Positions 11,264 to 22,940 of a stretch of DNA of 64,000 bases are shown here, one piece after another. The first letter of the stretch is position 1. Every line of letters begins with the position of its first letter. Under the pieces are notes generated by a model. That model ran no database searches. It was not told where the DNA came from and saw only the letters and a program-made list of their open reading frames with translations. The position numbers and the translations under genes are program-made. The DNA comes from Siphonodentalium dalli (lineage: Eukaryota > Mollusca > Scaphopoda > Gadilida > Siphonodentaliidae), in contig CP136062.1 of NCBI GenBank assembly GCA_032622095.1, forward strand, positions 5,890,001-5,954,000, in the 5' to 3' direction.

Positions 11264-12060
11264 CAATGTCAGGATACAAGCCAAACTTCTGAATTAACAT
11301 TAGAACCTAATGCATGTAATATTTTCTGTAGCGTTGCTCCTCATTTGATCGCACGGTTGTGATATACATATCTATATATTTTTTTTTGTGTGTGTGCAGG
11401 CTAACACATATATATATATATAATTTATTTTCTAAATAGTATATGCTGCCTAACTATTATCATAACAACCTCACGCATGTGAGGTGTTCTTTATTGACGG
11501 CCGTCACTCGACGGCTATATGGGTGATGGATACATACATCTGCTTTGTGTATCATCTGTTTTCTAAATTATCTAAGCATACTATACATAACGAATAATGT
11601 CATGACTTCTCGCATGTGAGATATTCCTTGGTGATGCGATATATGTAAATTTATTTTCTGCACCCAACATATATATAATGTGATATTCTAATTAGTCTAT
11701 GCATGCATAACATTGGATTACCATAATAATCTCACGCATGTGATATATTGCTTAGTGACGACCATCATCGAACACACGGGTGTGATATATATAACTTCGT
11801 TCTGCGTATCCATTTTACGTATAATTTGTTTTATAATAGTCTATATTTCGAGTTATACGTTCAGCACTCGAGAACACGAGTACTATGTTTACATTGTATT
11901 TACAATTATATACCATTCGCATGTGATCATTATATCGTCACATGTCTATATTTATACATTGAGTTCATGTGCTTGTGATTTGATCTCTTGATTTATGTAC
12001 AATATATTTGTAAATGACCATGTACAAATTATATCTCTCCTCAAAAGGAGGCAATAATGA
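11264..12060 (+). repeat. LINE 3' region with degenerate hairpin repeats
   Basis: Downstream of the RT frame, units of about 120-140 bp carry a hairpin string: CCTCACGCATGTGAGG at 11469-11484, CTCGCATGTGAGA near 11610, CTCACGCATGTGA near 11731 and TTCGCATGTGATC near 11918. Each is followed by a TATTGxxGACG-like string. An (AT)n run sits at about 11405-11422. The region ends in AAAAGGAGGCAATAATGAAT near 12045-12061, a plausible LINE 3' terminus. Confidence 0.55.
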
Positions 12061-12562
12061 ATATATTACTGGGAATACTGTTAAGTCTTGTATCTGGAGT
12101 TCAGAGTTAAAGTTTCTACTTTCTCGTATGTATTATACGATAGAGGAAAGAGCCAAACTCCATTTGAATCGTCCAGGCTGCTTCTTCCCAACATAAGACC
12201 AGATAGCATGTGTCAGCTCGATGTCACTCGATTTATTGGGAAGTATTTTCTTATGTTTTCTTAACCTGCACGAGGAACTCTTACGGCCGAATTCTGGTCT
12301 CTGGTCTGGACCAGGCTTCGCGTGAACTACAGTCTAGACCAGGCCGAAACCACGGTGATCACGATGTGTTACCTAGCTTCGGCGCGAGTAAGCTGGGGTT
12401 ATTGGTCCGCATTGGTCCGTATTCTCGTCTTTTTGAAACTCAAGTTTACGTAAACCAAGGTTTGCCTTCTTATTGTCATTCAAGCCTGTGTCGGTCTGTT
12501 CATAATTCGAACCAATGTACTGAGTCCAGTATAGTTGTTCGTAGAACTGAGCGAATCATGAT

Positions 12563-12784
12563 TTATAGCTGGTAATTCCAGCGTGTTGCATTGGCAGCTG
12601 GTAGTCGTGGTTGATCTTCTAGAAATTGGAATGATATCAGAGATTTATGAACTTTGCTAACTATCTTCAATGCTTTGGCATTCTTGACCGATGTTTTTGC
12701 ATACTGAAATATCCTAGTAGGTTGTTGATCACTTGCTGATGGTGATTGTGTGACTGTGGATTCATAGACATCTTGATTATTTCG
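12563..12784 (-). pseudogene. hAT transposase second exon, interrupted
   Basis: The exon starts at 12784 after the acceptor TTTTCATTTTATAG and stays open for 73 codons to a TAA at 12563-12565. It encodes a Ser/Gln-rich linker (QSPSASDQQPTRIFQ), then a helix-rich segment ending in PRLPAANATRWNYQL. The ATRWN motif and its surroundings are characteristic of the region after the catalytic insertion domain of hAT transposases. Directly after the stop the same frame continues IMIRSVL, which fits the family's next residues, so the TAA is a premature stop. The DDE catalytic core expected between linker and TRWN is absent. A short resemblance to 18S rRNA on the plus strand is explained by the TRWNYQ codons. 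Confidence 0.62.
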
Positions 12785-13161
12785 CTATAAAATGAAAATA
12801 ATAGAGTATTTTAGTAACACACATGTATCCATAATTTAATTATTAAGGGAATAAGACTATCTCAGTAAGTCATTCACACAGCCAGGCCAATTGTAAAGGA
12901 CAATGAAATAATCAACACTATGATTGTTAATTAGAGTCATAAACGTAATTAGCCTTTGTGGCCACCAGCTTACTGGTAACACAATGCCTCCACTAGACAG
13001 TGCTAATTGGGGGATTATTGAGGCAGATATTTGTCCCCACTTTGTCATTCAGTTGCTAATTAGAAGGGACAAGAAACAATGCATATACCAATACCACCAT
13101 ATGTCTGAAGTTATATGTCAATGGAATTAAACAAAATTAATACATAGAAATGGAAACTTAC

Positions 13162-13260
13162 CTTCAGATGTGTCACAAAATTGGAGGTAACTTTTTTGGA
13201 ATTGGATATTGTAGTTGGGCAAAGTTTGCACTTCGCTTTCATATGACACGATGTTTCTTT
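13162..13260 (-). CDS. BED zinc-finger exon of hAT-like transposase
   Basis: This 99-bp exon encodes exactly 33 codons in phase 0. It is bounded by an acceptor TTTTAATTTGCAG ending at 13261 and a donor GAAG/GTAAGT whose intron begins at 13161. The peptide contains AKCKLCP, TSNFVTHLK and a short linker, which is the Cys-X2-Cys to His part of a BED finger. Joined in phase to the next exon it reads HLKRNNQDVYE, where BED fingers normally have a second His at the first or second Asn; that ligand appears lost. BED fingers bind DNA at the N-terminus of hAT and ZBED proteins. A domesticated host gene is possible, but the stop in the next exon argues for a dead transposon. Confidence 0.65.
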
Positions 13261-14051
13261 CTGCAAATTAAAATGCTGCCAGATTTTGTGTAGACATGTT
13301 GATAGCATTAGCAATGGTTGGTATGATTTTTTACCATAGCATATATACCATAACAGGTGGAGATAATGAAACATGATCATAATAGTGATATATTATAGTG
13401 ATCTATTGTCAATTATTTGAAGTTGGTTTCTCATTGTAATTATCAAAACAAGCCTTCTACCTCAAAGGTTAACCAATGCTTAAGCAAACAAACAGGAGGT
13501 GTCAACAGAATTCACCATTGAGACACAGTGGATAAAAACTCAGTGTTGTGACAACATAGTGATAGCCAGTCACCAGTCTAACACTTTGAAATTTGGAAAA
13601 AAACATTTGAAGAAACCATTGAATGAATCATGAAAGAAAACTTTGAGAAGAAACAAGTACCTGTGATTTTTAAGTAATTGAAATTAGACCTTAGTTACAA
13701 TTACAATTACATCCTAACCAATTACAATTGCAATTACATGTAATTGAGAATAAACTAAATTATCAATTACATGCAATTACTTGAAAAAATGTAATTAATT
13801 ACAATCAATTACAATTACAAATTACAATTACCCCATCCCTGTGTAACGTACAAGTTCTGGTAACAGAAACATATAGTACAGCGGACAAACTAAAAAAGCT
13901 CACTAGAAGTAGGAATTTAGTCCATCGGCACCACACACGGGCTTGTGATACATCATTTTGAATGTTATGACATTGTGCACCGGATAGGACCCGGTGTGAA
14001 ATATACAAATAATGCAAAAGATGATTTTGAGAGGTTTAAGCGGCAAAAATC

Positions 14052-14790
14052 AACAAAAATTGCCATCTTTTATACATGCGGCTAAGAGCGACACAATTGT
14101 AGAGAAACGCAAGTTTTTTACGCCAATATATTGTATTCTACATACTTTTATATTTCTAATATGATAGTGCTCGATTTCGTTGAAAGTTATCAAGATTTCT
14201 GAGATTTTTTGTAAAAATAGACCCAAATAACCGCAAATTTTCAATTTTTTTGGACCACTTAATCAGGAATAGTTCAATATTGTTTTGACCTGCGATCTTC
14301 AATATATTGTAGAAAACTGCGGATATGTATTCAGCATATGACAACATGTTGACTATGTCAACATATTCAATAAGTGATGTGTTATGTAATATTGTTTCTC
14401 CCCTCACCCCAAAATTCAGCAAAAAGTCACTGGTTTGGGGAAATTCGGCAGAACGAAATAAAAAATCAGAGAATTTGGGATATCTTCCTGCTAAGATATA
14501 GCAGTCTACATACTTATAGATACCAAGTATGGTAACGCCATGATTTCGTTGATATATGGCAAAATGTCTGAGATTTATTGTGAAAATAGACAAAAACAAA
14601 TGTTGATTTTCAATTGTTTTGCCCTCTTAATGGGTGATAATTCAATATTGCTTTGACGAGGGATCTCAAAAATACCCTGGACATTTGTGGAAATGTTCAC
14701 GGCATATGTTCATAAGCCAATTATGTCATCCTTTGTGATAGGTGCTGTATTGTGTAAGATTGTGTCAACACAGAACTTGAGGCAAAAACC
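14052..14790. repeat. Two degenerate tandem copies of ~370 bp
   Basis: The block from about 14052 returns from about 14420. Shared strings include CTACATACTTxTA, TGATTTCGTTGA, AAAATAGAC, TTTTCAATT, AATTCAATATTG and TGACxxGxGATCT. The 147-aa minus-strand frame across it is itself internally repeated and is a repeat artefact. A short patch of GAATTTCGAACTTCGA direct repeats follows at 14805-14885. Confidence 0.65.
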
Positions 14791-15429
14791 AAATTAGAGT
14801 TTGAATTTCAATCTGAATTTCGAACTTCGAACTTCAATCTAACTTCACGCGAAACTCCACCGAATTTCGAACTTCGATCAAAATTCACGAACCCCATTAC
14901 ACGCGGGATACTTAGCATTGCGCCAACAAAATTATTGCGCGGATTAATACGATTTCAAAGCCTTTGCGTTGTATTCTTCTGTCAATAAATATGTTGCGGT
15001 CATAGTGCCATTGCAGAAATTAGGGTTTATATTGGAAAGCGATCGGCATTCTCTTTACGTTATGCCAGCCATTCCTGAACACCGCTTATTTTGTTCTGAA
15101 AAAGAAAAGGAAACCAAAATATTTTTGTTGTAGATTTGAATCTGAATCCTGTCTCTTCACCACTGAAAACATTCCCGTCTGAACACTGTTCTGCATAGAA
15201 AAGCCTCAAACAAATTGCGATTTTAATTGGAAAACCCCTTGCTATATTGCTATATTATACACCAATAACACAACAGTTATAACACAACACAAACGGCATT
15301 TATACACTTATAGTATATCTGACCACTAACTTTAAAGTGTGTATATACACATGTTTTTTTTTAATTTATTCTTCTTATAATGCTGATCACATTGCACATT
15401 TTCTTTAAAATAATTATTTACTACTAGCT

Positions 15430-16060
15430 GAAACAGACTCCCTTATTCGTCGTCGGTGGGGCCTGTGGCCTGCGCAGAAAGGGGCCTGTCCCTTGTGCGT
15501 TAGCAGCCTGTGGCCCCTGTGTGCGCTTCGCGCACATGAGATACATATCTTATTCTTTTATATATAGAGATAATACATATTATGCTACTTCAATATATCC
15601 TATTTTTGGTAGGTTCATAATGGACTTAAATAGTGACATTGATTCATTTTGGACTTATTTGGTTCTGGAATAAGCCCATACTTGACTTATTCCAGTTATT
15701 CCGTTGGATGGCACAGGCCACAGTAAAAACACATATATAAAGAGCGTACATCTGGTGCTGCAACAAATCCTCGTCCAAATAGGTTCATATTTGACCTAAA
15801 TATTTGCATAGGTTCATATTGGACTTATCAGATCGTGAAATAGCCCATATTGAGCTTATTGTTTATTTATTTATGTAATTAAATTGTTTTAAATCAAAAT
15901 TTAGAAAAACTATACGCCATTATAACCTCCGCGGGGTACCCTGAATCAATACACCAAATTTGGTTGAAATGGGAGAATGAAATGGGAGGAAAAAATGGAC
16001 AGACAGACAGACGGACAGACATATCCTACTCTTTTAGATATAAAGATAACGCAACAACCA
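15430..16060. repeat. TE-like segment with GACA tract and short repeats
   Basis: A GC-richer patch (15450-15530) with repeated GGCCTGTGGCC strings is followed by TCTTTTATATATAGAGATA. Near 16025 ACTCTTTTAGATATAAAGATA resembles that string. Just upstream, ACAGACAGACAGACGGACAG (about 15999-16018) is a tetranucleotide tract seen in several invertebrate transposon tails. Strings like GGTTCATATTGGACTTAT recur at about 15612, 15782 and 15811. No coding region was found; the element type is unknown. Confidence 0.35.
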
Positions 16061-16429
16061 GAAACCGTTCTCATATCGCTTTTATTATTCAGAAATTTCG
16101 TGACCATTATTTTTTTAGACACAAATATCCTACTATGGGTGGACTCAAAAATAAACATAGGAGTTCATTTTCAAAAAAGGTTATGTCTATATGAATACGG
16201 AATGTTAACCCTTTATTTGTTATTCTCCCACTCAGTTATAAATACATTGGAATGGTCTATTTTCCATCTGGAGGGGTGTTCAGGAATATTAAGCATACGA
16301 CAGATAAAAACAATTGCAGAATGAGTCCTATATATTGATGGGAAATGTTCAGATAAATTGCAACTCAATTGTGCTTTTATGAATGTTTGTCTCTCCGGCA
16401 TGCTATGGGCGACAAAACGGCTGAATCTC

Positions 16430-17010
16430 GGAGCTGAACGTTTGTACACAGGGGTCAATTGACCTGGGGAGTGTCATGGGATAGGAGTGGTGACGTCAGC
16501 TGTCTTAAAGGGCTTTAGATATACTAATTAATTTAACTAAATAATTAGTAATATACCCAAAATGGTTGACTTCTGGTTGTTGGAAATTGATTGGAATAGG
16601 GAATTGATACGACCTCAGTCGACATAGAGAGGCACTAGAAAATCATTTTAATTAAATAATTAACCATATACCCAAAATGGTTTAACCCTGGTTGCTGAAA
16701 ATTGGTACACAGTGGCAAATTTACACGGGGAGTACCATTGTGTAGGTGCCGTTGACACTAACGCGAACTTCAAAATTATAGTACAATATATATGAGCAAC
16801 AAAGGGCGTTCCTTGTAATCTGAGACGATATGTAGAAAAATGGTACACATGGGGGGTCACATGACCATGGCATATCATGGGATAGGCGTCTTTGACCTCA
16901 GCTGACTTAAATGGGGACTAATGCATTACACAGAGGTAATTTTACACGGGCAGTGTTATGGATTAGGTGCCGTTGGCCCCATATTACTTAAAGAGGCACT
17001 AATTATTAGC
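16430..17010. repeat. Degenerate ~190-bp repeats
   Basis: GGTACACAxGGGG, CATGGGATAGGxGT, GACxTCAGCTGxCTTAAA and ATATACCCAAAATGGTT recur in a shifting order at about 16440-16680 and again at 16680-16990. Copies are diverged and short indels are common. No gene is visible. Confidence 0.5.
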
Positions 17011-19127
17011 AATAAATAGCGTTTTTTTAACTTTATCCGGATAGTTCATGCAATAGGTGATGTGTACCTTATGTGACTAATAATTAATTTAAATAACTTG
17101 AGGGGTCACTAATGGTATCTGATATTGAGATATTGAGTTAACCATTCCACTTTGAGCCAGGATATGTGACGAATTATATAAACCACCTATTGAATATTCT
17201 TATACCATTATTGCAAATGTCTTATTTTGAAATTCCCCCAATTGCAATTCGGCTTCAGAATATAATACAGTGCTGGTATTCAGTGAGACTGAATTATTGT
17301 GTGTGTTTCTAAATCCAATGACATGCTTTTTATAGACTATTTGTGTTGATCAGTTCATTAATTTGGTTAAGTTTAACTCCTTACTATTTTATTTGATAAC
17401 TAAAATATTTGTCATTGATTGTGTTTATTCTTCATGGCACATTTTATTATAACACACCACTAACTTGTATAGTGGGGGCCATTTGGTTTATTTATATAAC
17501 AATATTAACCGCCTACACCAATTGGCAAAATGTGATAACTAAATATTTTTCAGCCGATCCATTTTAATCATGACATATTCTTCACCTGCATATATTTTGT
17601 TAACGATTGATTTGTTTTAAAAATATTAACCCTACTTTTAACCATGACATGAGCACATTCTATCCAAAGCAATACTGTATTGCTCATAGTTATACTTAAG
17701 TAAATGATGGGACCCCATCCAATTTATATTCATCTACGGTATGTGTAAAGGTGTTTATTAAGTTCTATATTGTGATTTTGAGTCATCGTTGAAGGTATGG
17801 CTTAAACATTTATCATTTTCGGTTATGTATGTTCCGGCAATTCACACAAATTTCAAGAAGATGGAATATGTGAATGATTATTTTTTTGTGATGTGCTAAT
17901 GCTAATGGGATGAAAAATGCGTTGTCTCTGTTTTTATTTTGAGCATTCTTCCAGCATATATCCTTCTTGTTGATCTGAGCTCATATAGAGCAATTGCGGA
18001 TTGTATTGTCTGTTTGTTCACGCTGTATATATTTCTCTATATATATTCAATGCACTATCTCTCCCACAACTGAACATTCTTCAATAATATTACGGGGAAT
18101 ATGTTGCTTTGGTGTCAGTACTGTGGTTTTCTGCCGATTGCTCATGCACAGCTTGTTGAGAAAGGAAAATCCCCATTGTGGTTTTTCGAGGATCCAACTA
18201 GATTGTCCGCAAGATGCCACAATAGAAGGTAGATAGTTGGTAACCTACATTATTGGAAAGTAAATTAAGGGAGAATAAAATCTAGTTATTAATCATTGAC
18301 TGGTGGGTTAGTCAATTGTCAAAATATTTGATAACGTCGAATAGCAAAAGGTGCCATATTCTTACCAAAATATATATAGATTTATCTATGTATTCTGATA
18401 AATAAATATAAGGAAAATATATACAGAATTAGCCTGCAGTTTACTGTTAATAATATTTAAATCATAATTGTCACTCTCTTGCATTGAAAATTTTAATATT
18501 CCATCTATACATTTAAGGTTTCGTTTAGGCGTAGAATGGGCTCAACTGGCCTCGTATTCAAGTTTCTGCTCCATGGGGGTAATATCTTCGTGCTCTGTCA
18601 CTCTTAGAGGGTACTTTGTCCACCAATCGTGTCGGTGTCATCACCCGAGGATTGTTAATTTTACCTCTCTTATTCAATTATATGAGCATATTGTGGATAT
18701 TTTTAACAATTACTCTTGCTTATTTCAATGACGGGATGTCCATGAACAATTATCGTGCATGTTTACCACACAAGGTCGTCAATTCAGTATATGTATATCA
18801 ATCATTATTAGAGCATTTGCGCTATTTTTAGAAGAAAATGATTAATAAGTTACCTTTATCGACAAATTACAACACATAAACATCAATTTTCTCATAATTC
18901 AATATTAGGCACATCCATACTAGCCACACTTACTGACATAATTATAACAAAAATCCTTCTTTGGTCGACATATACATACCATTTCTCCACTATTCGATAA
19001 TAACATCGAATGAACTGGCCCACGCCGGCAGTGAACTGGATGGAAAATTACAAGTGGACATCTTCTCAAGGAGCAGTTCCCCCTCTCAGTGCATAACATA
19101 GTTTGTAATTTGTCGGTGGATTGGTAA
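17010..19127. other. No recognisable feature
   Basis: About 2.1 kb of AT-rich DNA with several frames of 70-90 codons (for example 17994-18236 and 18468-18731) that show no domain, splice pattern or family resemblance. I see no repeat structure by eye. Confidence 0.4.
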
Positions 19128-19600
19128 CGACACAAGAAGAATCAGCTAGGATAGCACCGGGTCTGCTGTATTTATGCCTACAGAGGCGATTTATCAACGA
19201 AATATGACTTATTTTTCACCACGCATGACTTACGCCCAATTTTTGAACAGCTAGACGATGACCTAGTTTGAGATTTTTAGATGGACTAATGGGCACAAAA
19301 ATAATCCACAAGGATAGCCCCGTGGCTGCTGTGGTTATGCCTACAGGGGCCATTTAGCAACGAAAAATTATTTGATTTGATTTTGACCCCACGCACAACA
19401 TACATCCAATTTTTGAACAGCTGGGCGGACACACAAGACATAGTACGTTATTTTTAGATAGCCTAATGGTGGCACAAAAAGAATCCACAATGATATATCT
19501 CCGTGATTATACCTATATACGGAGGCGATTAAGCAACGAAAAATTAATTGTTTTTCATTTGACTTCGCCCAAATATTTAATAGCTTGTTGTAAATTATCA
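19128..19600. repeat. Three tandem copies of ~165-177 bp
   Basis: The block CACAAxAAxAATCCACAAxGATAG recurs at about 19130, 19292 and 19471. It is followed each time by TATGCCTACAGAGGCGATTT (or a variant) and AGCAACGAAAAATTA, then CCCAATTTTTGAACAGCT. The third copy is the most diverged. Confidence 0.7.
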
Positions 19601-20375
19601 TGTCCACCAAGATAAAATAGGCTATATCGCCTACACATTCACCGGAAAATTGTGATCCTCCACCACTTGTTTGGGCTTCCGCTTCTTAGATTCTTACTTT
19701 CTTAGGCTAACCTTACTTGTCCATTGATAGAAAGCTAACGGTGCAGGCTATATTTATGTCCGAAGCTCCAGATATTTATCACGATGAGTCAACTTCATGC
19801 ACATTAATCACAGAACCTCTCAAGAAACCCAACAAACAACATTCAATACATGCAACCGCATTATGTAGACCGAATGTAAATTGGGAGATGTCAATATTTA
19901 TTATTGAACACCTGTACGTACGCCAACAATGTACAAGGACGTGGCCACAGTGGAGGTTGGATAGGGTTGTTTCGCTTTGGTCAAATTGTTTTAACAATTG
20001 AAAATTAGTTTGAAATTTCACACCATCACCATGTCGAAATTGTTCTCGTAGTTTGATTTTCCAACAAATTATCAGTGGGAAATTTGTTGTTTTTAGACCA
20101 ATATTTGCATAATTTTCTGCCTTTCGATTGTCACCAGTTGTAAATGTATTCGTAATTTTGCAATTTTCATGCTCCGATTTTAAAATGTTCTCACACCCAG
20201 CCCGATGTGTGTTCTGTCCACCCCCCCCCCTGGCCAGTCAAAAGCTGCTAATTAAATTAACTAACATTTTCCTGGATTGTATCAGTTTCTGATCTAGAAC
20301 TGTTCTCAGTCTGGGTCGAACCTTGGTAGGTCCAGTAGATTGTGCTCCCTCTCCCCGGTTAGTGGCCACAATTAG

Positions 20376-21071
20376 ACAACTTTATTGATCAGGTATAAAG
20401 ACAGATTTTTCATGATTTATCGCAAAACCAAGCGCTTTGATGGTGTGACATGTGGATAGCACCGCAATGGAGCATTCTGCTGCATAATCTCCAATCATGA
20501 TCGAGTCATTTAAAAAACCCTTCGGCTGAGCGTGGAATATACTGGTTTCAGTAATTTCGTAAATAGTCGCAGTGCACATGCTAAGCCTTGCGCTAAGGTA
20601 GAAAATTGGTATATTTGACCACCCCAACCAATTTTTTTATATTTCCGGTGGCATTTGACTACGCTTACCGAATAATAGGCGTATCGAAGATCAATAGACG
20701 CCGTGAAACAATTAGACGTGATCATTTCCAGAACTTTTTTCTAGTGTCTCCAATTTAAAATGGCGATAGACAATGTAATTGTTAAATTGTTTCAAATTCA
20801 GAATAATACGATATTCACCATTCGGCTTTTGCCAGAGAAATATGGTCGATATGAAACCATTAGGACTCCAGTCGACCCGTTCAGTAACCTGCATCCCCAA
20901 CAGTCGGAGGATTTCAAAATCAATTTGTCTGCCCTCGGTTGTCAACGCGGATGGCATGGAGATATGTGATTGTATTGGAGGGATATCTTCTACAAATTCA
21001 AGATGACAGTGCTTGATAATGTCCAAAACATTTGGATCTGAGGTAATTTGTTGCCATTCGGTCAGAAACAA
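20376..21071 (-). pseudogene. DIRS-like reverse transcriptase, frameshifted
   Basis: From 21071 the product starts FLTEWQQITSDPNVLDIIK, continues with RVDWSPNGFISTIFLWQKPN and NLKQFNNYI, and after a frameshift near 20715 gives ASIDLRYAYYSVSV, IYQFSTLAQGLACALRLF and LLKPVYSTLS. A second shift near 20600 leads to FLNDSIMIGDYAAECS and LGFAINHEKSVFIPDQ, then a stop. The motif-A Asp in IDLRYAYY is kept. The motif-C box, normally Y-x-D-D-S, reads F-L-N-D-S, so one catalytic Asp is replaced by Asn. RT homology ends at the stop near 20376. Confidence 0.78.
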
Positions 21072-21106
21072 ACAAAGTTTTCACCCTATAAATGGATAAG
21101 TTAATC

Positions 21107-22120
21107 TAACCTTACCGTAGGACGGAGTAACATCTACAGGTATCTCTGAGGTCACCGCGGACTCGGCGCATCCCGTATTTTGAACTTCGTGGTGTTAGAT
21201 ACGGAGTTGTTCTCGGACTGTATTGTATCAGTCCCCTGCCTCTGTCACGAATTGGACCTCCACCCCGATAACGTTCTCTTGGTTGACCTCGTGTTTTTCC
21301 ACCGTCCGACGGCTAAAGTTTAGTTGTCAACAAGTTTCAGTCTCCAATTTGTTTCACCCGCTCTGAAACATCGTCACCAAATAATTCTGCTGTGAACGGT
21401 GAACACAATGAGTAATATTCGCCTTTCAGTGCGGGTCTGATCAGATCTCTTAATTCGAAACAGATTGATGTTCCGATTGGCATGGCCGAATAGCGCCAAC
21501 GCCTGCAGTGTTGAATCCACAACATTTTGTGGGTCAATTTCATTTTCTGTTCCCAGTTGGTGAACAGCCTTGGTCATTATCGTGGCCCTTTAAGCATGGA
21601 GTGTTTTGCCGCCATCAGTTTTTTTTTATCATTTGCTCGAGTGGCTGGTGGCAATACATCCCAAATAAGGTGATTTGTTTTCACCGTAGTGATCGCCTCG
21701 CAATTGGAAGGCCGACCATTGCATCCCTCCTTTGCCATATCAGAGTACTTTTCAGGCTCAACGCCATTCCGGAACCAATCATTAATGCAGCCAGCTAGTT
21801 CTGAATTGACAGGGACGTCACATATGTCCTTGATTTTCAATTGGTCGGCGGCTGATTTGAGCATGCTGCTCGTATGTTCAAGTGTATTCTCTGATGTTTC
21901 CAACGAGTCAGATATGGCATCGCATGGTCCGAGTAGCTCTTGGGATCGCAATGGTCATAACCAGACCGAGATAGGTCATCGACACGCCGTGTTATAGTGG
22001 CCATATCCTTAGACTATTGCATCTGATCCTCTAGAATTTGGACCAGCAGAGCATAAATATCACTGCTCTCGACATCACCGCCAGTTCGCGGAGTCTTGGT
22101 CTGAGTTCCAGACGTCGAAG
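21107..22120 (-). pseudogene. DIRS-like gag protein, frameshifted
   Basis: The frame at 21577-21951 (minus) encodes a helical region with LIWDVLPPATRANDKK near its end. It continues after a shift near 21577 with VVDSTLQALALFGHANRNIN, and after another near 21470 with RPALKGEYYSLCS and AELFGDDVSERVKQI. That order, ending in LFGDD, is characteristic of DIRS-group gag. Past about 21335 a frame read in the same direction is rich in Arg and Gly (TRGQPRERYRGGGPIRDRGRG region, about 21110-21305) and ends with a TAA. Upstream, about 22120-21955, another frame carries DIYALLVQILEDQ and ITRRVDDLSR, plausible N-terminal coiled-coil sequence. At least two frameshifts make it non-functional. Confidence 0.7.
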
Positions 22121-22517
22121 GAACGGCTGGCGAATGAGCTTTTTGCTAGCCTTTCGCTGAACTCGTTTTACCAGAACCTTTGGTGACGTATCGACAGTTT
22201 TGGTGATGACGGTAGCACTAATGGTAAACGGGGAACGAGCTTTCAACATTGCGTCTGCCACCGTGGACTTTCTAATAATAACCGCCCTCAGGCAGTTTGA
22301 ATGATAGCGTATTAACACGCTCTGCTAAAACGAACGTAGCAACAAACATAACTTTTTCAGTGAAAATGCAAAACATTTTTAATTATGATAAAACCTCACT
22401 TTCAAGTTCATTTATTGGCCCACATGCACTGATAACTTGGAGAACTATTGTAATCGCGCGGCCGTTCGTGTGTCCGTCTGATTTCTTGTCATGTTGTTAA
22501 CTCCAGTTCAAATTATC

Positions 22518-22710
22518 TGATAGAAAGACACTTCGTATGAGGAATGAAAATTATATTATTGAAGTCAATTTCAATTATGGTTCTAGTCCGATGATCTTTT
22601 TTCTCTGAGTTATGATTCTTTTCTTTTAATATCCGATCGGAACGACACTTTGTACGAGTAATAAACATTACGTTATTGAGGTCGACTTCTAATATCGTTC
22701 CGGTCAGTTT
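22518..22710. repeat. Two tandem copies of ~117 bp
   Basis: GATAGAAAGACACTTCGTATGAG and the following 60 bases near 22519 return as GATCGGAACGACACTTTGTACGAG near 22635. Both copies carry ATTATTGAAGTCAATTTC or TTATTGAGGTCGACTTC. The minus-strand frame at 22513-22800 shows the same repeat at peptide level (T-I-x-E-x-D-x-N-N-x-x-F-I), so a coding origin is possible but unsupported. Confidence 0.6.
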
Positions 22711-22940
22711 ATTTTTATTAGACCTATAGTCATTTTCAGAACTATAAATTGCCTTTTTCGTGTTGTCCGGAAAATTCCAGTTAATATCAACTAATCCCAA
22801 ATAAACTTGACATCAGGGATATCCATCACATTTTTCAAGTTTACTTTGAATGTGATTCAGATTTGATGATTTGTGACGGAGCTATCTCCCTTTTTCGACT
22901 ATAAAAATATAAACTGATTCCACTTAGAATCTGCCCATTA

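Larger units (their letters stand above)
12563..13841 (-). mobile_element. Truncated hAT transposon with split transposase
   Basis: On the minus strand the element begins at 13841 with CAGGGATGGGGTAATTG, a typical hAT terminal inverted repeat. A 150-bp AATTAC/TAATTG low-complexity tract follows. A BED-finger exon lies at 13162-13260 and a dimerisation-region exon at 12563-12784. The opposite terminal repeat and a matching 8-bp target duplication (expected TGTAACGT) were not found to the left, so that end is lost; the left limit given is the stop codon. The central catalytic part of a hAT transposase is missing between the exons' protein products. Confidence 0.65.
20376..22120 (-). mobile_element. 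DIRS-like retrotransposon remnant (gag + RT)
   Basis: On the minus strand a gag-like region (22120 to about 21107) is followed by a reverse transcriptase (21071 to 20376), with multiple frameshifts in both. Both regions match the style of the DIRS order: gag with LFGDDVS and an RG-rich tail, RT beginning with WQQITSDPNVLD. RNase H, methylase and tyrosine recombinase modules expected downstream are not seen left of 20376, so the copy is truncated. No split direct or inverted repeats of DIRS type were found. Confidence 0.75.

Noticed and set aside
12571-12620. GGTAATTCCAGC string resembling 18S rRNA
   Set aside because: It is the complement of the codons for TRWNYQ of the hAT transposase, and the rest of the 18S context does not match.
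14156-14599. 147-aa minus-strand frame
   Set aside because: It spans the joint of two degenerate tandem copies and is internally repetitive, with no domain.
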